Origin: Oscillospiraceae bacterium
Lineage (GTDB): Bacteria > Bacillota > Clostridia > Oscillospirales > Oscillospiraceae
DNA length: 11,181 bases
Direction: 5' to 3'
Assembly: GCA_017438675.1 (NCBI GenBank)
Contig: JAFRUW010000011.1
Span: 1-11,181 of the forward strand
Positions 1-4,752 of the stretch are shown piece by piece (the first letter of the stretch is position 1; the number at the start of each line of letters is the position of its first letter). The position numbers and the translations under genes were made by a program. The notes beneath the pieces were generated by a model. That model ran no database searches. It was not told where the DNA came from and saw only the letters and a program-made list of their open reading frames with translations.

Positions 1-854
1 AAAAAGGGCAAAAAAAGCAGATTTTTGTAAATGGCAGCAGGATAAAGACCGGATCTGAGCTGGCAGGCCGATTTACCTGCGTTCTTTTTTCACCTGAGGA
101 TCTGTATCTGATAAAGGAGGGCGCCTCCGTCAGACGGAGACTTATGGATATATGTATAAGCCAGCTCCGGCCCCGGTACGCCCAGCTTATCACGGAATAC
201 GGGAAGGCTCTCGCCCACAAGACCCGGATACTGAAGCTTTACCGGGAGAAGCCCTCCCTTATGGAGACTTACGACGTGTACAGCCAGCGCCTGTGCCAGC
301 TTTCGGCACTGATAATCCGTTACAGGGCCCAGTTTGTCCGTGGACTGAGAGAAAAGGCGGAACCTATTCACCGGGAATTTTCCGGCTGCGAGGCGCTCGA
401 CATAAGATATAAAACGGTGAGCACCGTGGCGGATCCCTTCGCCGGTCCGGAGGAGATCTACGAGCAGCTGTGGCGCCATCAGATGACCCATAAACGGGCG
501 GAAACGGAAAGCGGTTCGGTGCTGACCGGCATTCACAAGGACGATATGGAGATATTCATAGACGGTTTTGAGGCCAGAAGGTTCGCAAGCCAGGGCCAGT
601 GCCGGACGGCGGCCCTGTCGGTAAAGCTTGCGGAGCGGGAGCTTCACTTCGCCGCTGCCGGCGAGTACCCGGTGCTGCTGCTGGACGACGTTCTGAGCGA
701 GCTGGACCGGAACCGCCAGAATTTCATCCTGAACCATATAGACAACGGCCAGATATTCATCACCTGCTGCGGAGATGAGGAAAAAATGCTTGTGACGGGC
801 AGCAGGGTAATAACAGTCAGAAACGGGGTGCTTTACCGGTGTACATCCATTTAG
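1..854 (+). CDS. recF: DNA replication/repair protein RecF, 5' end missing
   Basis: RecF is an SMC/ABC-type ATPase that binds gapped DNA and helps RecO and RecR load RecA during single-strand gap repair. The reading frame is open from base 3 and gives 283 residues before the TAG stop; RecF is normally about 360-370 residues, so roughly the first 80-90, with the Walker A loop, lie upstream of the window. Visible family features are the FSPEDLYLIKEG segment followed by RRR at bases 93-143, the TGIHKDDMEI stretch (usually GPHRDDL), the ABC signature SQGQCRTAALSVKLAE (about 588-635) and the Walker B region LLLDDVLSELD (about 676-708). The ATG at 144 is internal, because recognisable RecF sequence continues upstream of it in frame. 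The 3' end overlaps remB by 16 bases, pointing to one transcript. Confidence 0.96.
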   Translation, partial: KGQKKQIFVNGSRIKTGSELAGRFTCVLFSPEDLYLIKEGASVRRRLMDICISQLRPRYAQLITEYGKALAHKTRILKLYREKPSLMETYDVYSQRLCQLSALIIRYRAQFVRGLREKAEPIHREFSGCEALDIRYKTVSTVADPFAGPEEIYEQLWRHQMTHKRAETESGSVLTGIHKDDMEIFIDGFEARRFASQGQCRTAALSVKLAERELHFAAAGEYPVLLLDDVLSELDRNRQNFILNHIDNGQIFITCCGDEEKMLVTGSRVITVRNGVLYRCTSI

Positions 855-1102
855 GGCAGGACGTTATTGTGGAGGAATCCACGGTTATCGGAATTTTTGA
901 TATGGATAACACCACCCAGTCCCGGATTACCGTGAATTTTCTGAACAATGCGGAGAAAAACGGCTGCATCGTGAACATCAGCGACGATATACCCAAATCC
1001 TTTGTTGTCTGTGAAAAGCGCGGCAGGGTTACGGTTTACCTGAGCCAGTTGAATCCCGCGACGCTGTTAAAGCGCAGCGATAAGGAAATAGATAAATGGT
1101 AA
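839..1102 (+). CDS. remB: DUF370 regulator, RemB/YaaB-like
   Basis: This 87-residue protein begins MYIHLGQDVIVEESTVIGIF and continues DMDNTT, the hallmark N-terminus of the DUF370 family. Family members RemA and RemB of Bacillus subtilis are small DNA-binding regulators that promote extracellular matrix gene expression; whether that role holds here is inference. The start is GTG at 839, inside the last codons of recF in another frame, giving a 16-base overlap. A weak purine stretch (ACGGGG, 822-827) precedes it. The alignment of MYIHLGQ with the family supports this start over any downstream one. The position between recF and gyrB is the normal yaaB/remB place in Firmicutes. The stop is TAA at 1100-1102, after which a long repeat-filled spacer begins. 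Confidence 0.9.
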   Translation: MYIHLGQDVIVEESTVIGIFDMDNTTQSRITVNFLNNAEKNGCIVNISDDIPKSFVVCEKRGRVTVYLSQLNPATLLKRSDKEIDKW

Positions 1103-1118
1103 ATGGCAAATGACGGTT

Positions 1119-1139
1119 TTTTAATTCGATGAATTAAAA
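1119..1139. repeat. AT-rich inverted repeat after remB
   Basis: TTTTAATTC, a GAT loop, then GAATTAAAA gives a perfect 9-bp stem 16 bases after the remB stop. A near copy with an 11-bp stem lies at 9025-9049. It ends in A/G rather than a T tract, so it is not a standard Rho-independent terminator on the + strand. Confidence 0.7.
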
Positions 1140-1142
1140 GGC

Positions 1143-1161
1143 GGGCGGCCAATGACCGCCC
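1143..1161. repeat. Short GC palindrome (GGGCGG / CCGCCC)
   Basis: Six-base arms GGGCGG (1143-1148) and CCGCCC (1156-1161) enclose the loop CCAATGA and are followed by CTACGGG. The CTAC tail recurs after most of the window's short palindromes. Confidence 0.65.
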
Positions 1162-1188
1162 CTACGGGTGCAGAGGTTAACATAAAAC

Positions 1189-1264
1189 GGGTCGATGAAG
1201 GCATCGACCCCTACAAACCGCACCGGACGCAAACCACCTGTAGCGGCGGGCCTCCGCGCCCGCC
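1189..1264. repeat. Hairpin arm of element copy 1 (two palindromes)
   Basis: Two hairpins lie just upstream of element copy 1. The first pairs GGGTCGATG (1189-1197) with CATCGACCC (1202-1210) and is followed by CTAC. The second pairs GGCGGGC (1245-1251) with GCCCGCC (1258-1264) and is preceded by GTAGC, the reverse of the usual CTAC tail. Read on the - strand, the second occupies the same place relative to the core as the hairpins at 7497-7518 and 8938-8959. Confidence 0.65.
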
Positions 1265-1297
1265 ATTGAGCCACCGTACCAACATAACCAACGCAGT

Positions 1298-1499
1298 TAG
1301 CGCCAGCGGGTTAGACGTAAAGTCTATTAAGGTTTAGGGACTGCGCACCGACGTATATGTACAACCTGTCCCACAACCGGACGAAACCGTTGTTTCCACC
1401 ACGGGATTCCAAAGGGCAGAGCCCTTTGGCGTGTTCTTTCCCCTATTTCTTCCACGAGGAAGAAATAGGGCGCCCGCCGCGTAGGCGATGAAAAGATTA
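1298..1499 (+). repeat. Five-copy structured intergenic element, copy 1
   Basis: This is the + orientation reference copy. In order it has AGCGCCAGCGG at the left edge, CTATTAAGGTTTAGGGA (1324-1340), the palindromic block CGTATATG (1352-1359), a hairpin CCAAAGGG/CCCTTTGG (1409-1416 with 1422-1429, loop CAGAG), a long hairpin CCCTATTTCTTCC/GGAAGAAATAGGG (1441-1453 with 1458-1470, loop ACGA), a CGCC...GGCG tail and AAAAGATTA at the right edge. Its 3' tail type is shared with copy 2 (3642-3847). It contains no T tract after the long hairpin, so it is not a typical terminator. I do not recognise it as a named family. Confidence 0.8.
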
Positions 1500-1533
1500 A
1501 GATAACAACAGCATTACAAAAAACCGCAAAAAG

Positions 1534-1553
1534 GGCGGGCGCGGAGGCCCGCC
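1534..1553. repeat. GC palindrome, inverted partner of 1240-1264
   Basis: GGCGGGC (1534-1540) pairs with GCCCGCC (1547-1553) and is followed by GCTAC. The 25 bases 1534-1558 are the exact reverse complement of 1240-1264, so the two copies bracket structured element copy 1 as a perfect inverted repeat. Confidence 0.7.
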
Positions 1554-1585
1554 GCTACAAGGTGGAAATAAATACGGCAAAAAAC

Positions 1586-1607
1586 GGAGCGATGTGGGCA
1601 TCGCTCC
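1586..1607. repeat. GC palindrome with GGAGCGAT stem
   Basis: GGAGCGATG (1586-1594) pairs with CATCGCTCC (1599-1607), loop TGGG, followed by CTACGG. The same stem sequence reappears in the terminator at 8581-8608, but here no T tract follows. It lies about 60 bases before gyrB, in its probable leader. Confidence 0.65.
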
Positions 1608-1668
1608 CTACGGTGTTGAACCGAATAAAAACCACACACAACACGCCTTTCAGAAAGGAAAACATACT

Positions 1669-3603
1669 ATGGCGGAAAACGTAAACAACATCATCACAAC
1701 TGAATACGACGCGTCCCAGATACAGGTATTGGAGGGACTGGAGGCTGTCCGGAAGCGCCCGGGCATGTATATCGGCTCCACCTCCTCCTCCGGCCTTCAT
1801 CATCTCGTTTACGAGATCGTGGACAATGCCATCGACGAGGCACTTGCCGGGTTCTGCGACGATATTTCCGTCATCATAAACGAGGACAACAGCGTCACCG
1901 TTATAGACAACGGCCGCGGCATCCCCGTGGACACCCAGGATCAGACCGGCAAAAGCGCCCTTGAGGTGGTCTTCACCGTGCTCCACGCCGGCGGCAAGTT
2001 CGGCGGCGGGGGCTACAAGGTCTCCGGCGGCCTTCACGGCGTGGGCGCGTCTGTCGTAAACGCCCTGTCCGAGTGGCTGGTGGTCCAGGTCCACAAAAAC
2101 GGCAAGATCTACGAAATGAAGTTCTCCAGGGGGGACATCACCCAGGGCATCACCGTCATCGGGGACACCGACCGCCACGGCACCACCGTGACCTTCAAGC
2201 CCGACGGCGAGATGTTCGACGATACGGTCTACGACTACGAGACCCTCCACAAGCGCATGAGGGAGCAGGCGTTCTTAAACGCCGGCCTCCGCATCCGCAC
2301 CATCGACAAGCGCGGACCCGAGGAAGTGCGCCACGAGATGCACTACGAGGGCGGCATCCGTGAGTTCGTCACCTACTTAAACAAGAACAAGGACGTGGTC
2401 CACGATGACGTGATCTACGTCACCGGCGACAAGGAGGACAGCACCGCCGAGGTGGCCCTCCAGTACAACACAAGCTACAACGAGATCATTTTAAGCTTTG
2501 CCAACAATATCCACACACCCGAGGGCGGCATGCACGAGACCGGCTTCAAGACGGCCCTCACAAGGGTGATAAACGACTACGGCAAGAAGTACAACCTCTT
2601 AAAGGGCGACGAAAAGGTCTCCGGCGACGACTGCCGCGAGGGGCTCTCCGCAGTCATTTCCGTAAAGCTCACCGACGCCCAGTTCGAGGGCCAGACAAAG
2701 GCCAAGCTGGGCAACAGCGAGATCCGCACCCTGGTGGACAGCATCGTGACAACCGGCCTCACCACCTATCTTGAGGAAAATCCCGCCGTGGCAAGGGCCA
2801 TAATAGACAAGGCACTCACCGCCTCCCGCGCCCGTGAAGCGGCGAGACGCGCAAGAGAGAATATCCGCCGGAAAAATGCCCTTGAGGGCATGAGCTTACC
2901 CGGAAAGCTCGCCGACTGCAACGAGCGCGACCCGGCGCTGACTGAGATTTACATCGTCGAGGGTGATTCCGCAGGCGGCTCCGCCAAGCAGGGGCGCAAC
3001 AGCCGGTTCCAGGCTATCCTTCCCCTGTGGGGCAAGATGCTGAACGTGGAAAAGGCCCGTGCGGACAAAATCTACGGCAACGACAAGCTGGCCCCCGTTA
3101 TCACCGCTCTCGGCGCAGGTATCGGGGACGACTTCGATATTTCCAGACTCAGATACCACAAGGTCATCATCATGGCCGATGCCGATGTGGACGGCAGCCA
3201 TATCAGAACGCTGCTCCTCACCTTCTTCTTCAGGTTTATGCGGCCTCTGGTGGAAGGCGGCTATGTCTACGCCGCCCAGCCGCCGCTTTTCAAGCTGGAG
3301 CGTGGCAAGACAGTGCGCTACGCCTATTCCGACGCGGAAAGGGATCAGATATCAGCAGAAATGCGCGGTCCCGACGGACGGGGCAAGATAGACATAAGCC
3401 GCAACAAGGGTCTGGGCGAGATGGATTTCCACGAGCTGTGGGAGACCACCATGAACCCGGAGACACGTATTCTGAACCGCATCACCCTTGAGGACGCCGT
3501 CAAGGCCGATGAGATCTTTACTATCCTCATGGGCGAAAAGGTGGAACCCAGAAGGGAATATATCGAACAGAACGCGAGATTCGCTGAGAATCTGGATATA
3601 TAA
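1669..3603 (+). CDS. gyrB: DNA gyrase subunit B
   Basis: GyrB supplies the ATPase and TOPRIM parts of DNA gyrase, which introduces negative supercoils; it works with GyrA as A2B2 in the cytoplasm. The 644-residue protein is typical in length. The GHKL ATPase domain shows E49-IVDN53, DNGRGIP (80-86) and the ATP lid GGLHGVG (120-126); the transducer has QTKAKLGNSE (342-351). The TOPRIM domain has EGDSAGG (431-437) and DADVDGSH (504-511), with metal ligands E431, D504 and D506. The end EYIEQNARFAENLDI is normal. The ATG at 1669 is chosen because AGAAAGGAA (1652-1660) sits eight bases before it; the frame opens further upstream but without family sequence. Oddities are PLWGKMLN (452-459), with Trp where Lys or Arg is usual, and RNKGLGEM (578-585) instead of RYKGLGEM. 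Confidence 0.98.
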   Translation: MAENVNNIITTEYDASQIQVLEGLEAVRKRPGMYIGSTSSSGLHHLVYEIVDNAIDEALAGFCDDISVIINEDNSVTVIDNGRGIPVDTQDQTGKSALEVVFTVLHAGGKFGGGGYKVSGGLHGVGASVVNALSEWLVVQVHKNGKIYEMKFSRGDITQGITVIGDTDRHGTTVTFKPDGEMFDDTVYDYETLHKRMREQAFLNAGLRIRTIDKRGPEEVRHEMHYEGGIREFVTYLNKNKDVVHDDVIYVTGDKEDSTAEVALQYNTSYNEIILSFANNIHTPEGGMHETGFKTALTRVINDYGKKYNLLKGDEKVSGDDCREGLSAVISVKLTDAQFEGQTKAKLGNSEIRTLVDSIVTTGLTTYLEENPAVARAIIDKALTASRAREAARRARENIRRKNALEGMSLPGKLADCNERDPALTEIYIVEGDSAGGSAKQGRNSRFQAILPLWGKMLNVEKARADKIYGNDKLAPVITALGAGIGDDFDISRLRYHKVIIMADADVDGSHIRTLLLTFFFRFMRPLVEGGYVYAAQPPLFKLERGKTVRYAYSDAERDQISAEMRGPDGRGKIDISRNKGLGEMDFHELWETTMNPETRILNRITLEDAVKADEIFTILMGEKVEPRREYIEQNARFAENLDI

Positions 3604-3641
3604 ATTTGTTTTTACGTTTTATCGTAATGCGGTTGTTGTCG

Positions 3642-3847
3642 TAGTCTTTTTACGCCTGCGCGGCGGGCGCCCCATTTCTTTTGTGTGAAAGAAATGGGGG
3701 AAAGAACACACCAAAGGCGTTCCCCCTTTGGAAACCCCCCGGTGGAAACAACTACGTCCTCCGGTCGTGAAATAATCTGTACGTATACGGCTGTACGGTA
3801 TCCCTAAACCTTAATAGGTTGTGCGTCTATCGTCCGCTGAACGCTCA
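3642..3847 (-). repeat. Five-copy structured intergenic element, copy 2 (reversed)
   Basis: On the - strand this copy carries the same ordered blocks as copy 1. In + coordinates the long hairpin is CCCCATTTCTTT (3670-3681) with AAAGAAATGGGG (3688-3699); the second hairpin is CCAAAGG (3711-3717) with CCTTTGG (3725-3731); the palindrome CGTATACG is at 3782-3789; AACCTTAATAGGTT is at 3807-3820. Its tail is the CGCC/GGCG type, as in copy 1. It lacks the GC hairpin arm seen beside copies 1, 4 and 5; that side instead faces the AT-rich gene at 3912. Confidence 0.8.
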
Positions 3848-3864
3848 TTGTGGCGATGGTTTTT

Positions 3865-3883
3865 ATAATCGTTTTGCGATTAT
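3865..3883. promoter_or_regulatory. Inverted repeat ahead of AT-rich gene
   Basis: ATAATCG (3865-3871) and CGATTAT (3877-3883) form a perfect 7-bp inverted repeat around TTTTG, ending 28 bases before the ATG of the AT-rich gene. It could be an operator or a leader hairpin; the surrounding AT-rich DNA could also hold a promoter, but no standard -35/-10 pair stands out. Confidence 0.35.
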
Positions 3884-3911
3884 TAATGTATTATTGTAAA
3901 AGAAAGGCAGG

Positions 3912-4487
3912 ATGAAGATGGAGGAATATAAAACACTTCGTCAGGAAATGTTGTTACGGATGGAGAATCGAAGAAATTATAATATTGTATTATATACAGT
4001 TACAGCAGCTCTGCTTACCTTTGCGCTTAATGCGAATGAAGCAATGATTTGTTTAGTTCCAATTATTATTATTGTTCCTTTATTTTTGATGAGTGAAAAA
4101 CAAAGGAGAGACATTTGTAAGCAAGGCGCTTATTTAATTGTTTTTTTTGATGATATTGTAAAATGGGAGAGACGTAACCATGAATTTGAAGTAGAGAATA
4201 AAAGTAAAAGGGATTTTTTCACGGTTTTCATTTACTATTCTGTAGTACTCATTTGTTCATTAGCTTCTTTTTATAAATGTCAAATACAAGAATGTACTGA
4301 CGTAGAAAGAAAAGTAAGATATCTTATTATTGCAACAGTATTAATAGTTAGTATGATAATAATGGGCATAAATAGTTTAAATTTTACAAAAGAAAGACAG
4401 AAATACATAGAATTGTGGGAAAAAAGAAAGCAAAAAGAATCTGAGAATACCAATACACAAAAGGCAACCAAACAACCGCAAATGTGA
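3912..4487 (+). CDS. Unrecognised four-helix membrane protein, AT-rich
   Basis: I do not recognise this 191-residue protein. It has a charged N-terminal helix (EEYKTLRQEMLLRMENRR), a hydrophobic hairpin at about 23-40 and 44-60, a cytoplasm-like charged stretch with RRDICKQGAY (65-74) and FFDD (78-81), a second hydrophobic pair at about 102-121 and 137-155, and a Lys/Gln/Thr-rich hydrophilic tail from 157. Both helix pairs suggest a four-pass inner-membrane protein. AGAAAGG (3901-3907) precedes the ATG at 3912 by four bases; the ATG at 3918 has more usual spacing and is an equally good start. Base composition and codon use (A/T-ending, many ATA, AGA and TTA) differ strongly from gyrB and gyrA, so acquisition by transfer is likely. 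Its stop codon sits on the edge of element copy 3. The LR..E plus hairpin layout loosely recalls small membrane proteins of SLATT type, but that is only a guess. Confidence 0.75.
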   Translation: MKMEEYKTLRQEMLLRMENRRNYNIVLYTVTAALLTFALNANEAMICLVPIIIIVPLFLMSEKQRRDICKQGAYLIVFFDDIVKWERRNHEFEVENKSKRDFFTVFIYYSVVLICSLASFYKCQIQECTDVERKVRYLIIATVLIVSMIIMGINSLNFTKERQKYIELWEKRKQKESENTNTQKATKQPQM

Positions 4488-4685
4488 GCGCCAGCGAGTT
4501 AAACGCACGATCTATTAAGGTTCAGGGATACCGCAAAGCCGTATACGTACAACATTGTTCACGGCCGGAGGACATTCTGTTTTCCACCGGGGGGTTTCCA
4601 AAGGGGGAACGCCTTTGGTCGTCCTTTGCTTCCTTTCCCACGAACGGGAAAGGAAGTGCCATGCGGCATGAGCAATAAAAGATTA
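4486..4685 (+). repeat. Five-copy structured intergenic element, copy 3
   Basis: Blocks in order are GAGCGCCAGCG, CTATTAAGGTTCAGGGATA (4512-4530), CGTATACG (4540-4547), CACCGGGGGGTTT (4585-4597), hairpin CCAAAGG/CCTTTGG (4598-4604 with 4612-4618), long hairpin CTTCCTTTCCC/GGGAAAGGAAG (4629-4639 with 4646-4656, loop ACGAAC), tail mini-hairpin TGCC/GGCA (4657-4668), and AAAAGATTA. It begins at the stop codon of the AT-rich gene and ends 67 bases before gyrA. The small frames that cross it on both strands (4484-4678, 4559-4753) are artefacts of the repeat. Confidence 0.82.
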
Positions 4686-4752
4686 TTATTATACAGGCAT
4701 TTAAATATAAAACCGTACACCACCCAAAAATCTATGACATGGAGATATTGCA

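Larger units (their letters stand above)
1103..1668. other. remB-gyrB spacer packed with repeats
   Basis: No credible gene is present in these 566 bases. The stretch holds an AT-rich inverted repeat (1119-1139), GC-rich palindromes at 1143-1161, 1189-1210, 1245-1264, 1534-1553 and 1586-1607, and one full copy of the five-copy structured element (1298-1499). The 61-codon frame at 1152-1337 runs through the palindromes and is not believable. The only conventional expression signal is the gyrB ribosome binding site just before 1669. No clear TTGACA/TATAAT pair was found. Confidence 0.75.
3604..3911. other. Spacer after gyrB with reversed element copy
   Basis: The 308 bases between gyrB and the AT-rich gene hold about 40 unremarkable bases, element copy 2 on the - strand (3642-3847), and an AT-rich leader with a small inverted repeat (3865-3883) ahead of the next gene. 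Composition changes sharply from GC-rich to AT-rich at about 3850. The frame 3488-3688 crossing the gyrB end is not a gene. No convincing Rho-independent terminator for gyrB was seen. Confidence 0.7.

Noticed and set aside
1441..1470. Reading the long hairpins of the element as Rho-independent terminators
   Set aside because: No T tract follows in any copy on either strand, and copies lie both before and after genes in both orientations.
1555..2250. A 231-codon antisense frame over the gyrB start
   Set aside because: Entirely overlaps conserved gyrB ATPase sequence and the repeat spacer; same antisense artefact.
2508..2517. A DnaA-box-like TATCCACAC inside gyrB
   Set aside because: Single near match inside a conserved coding region with no cluster; the origin more likely lies upstream near dnaA/dnaN, outside the window.
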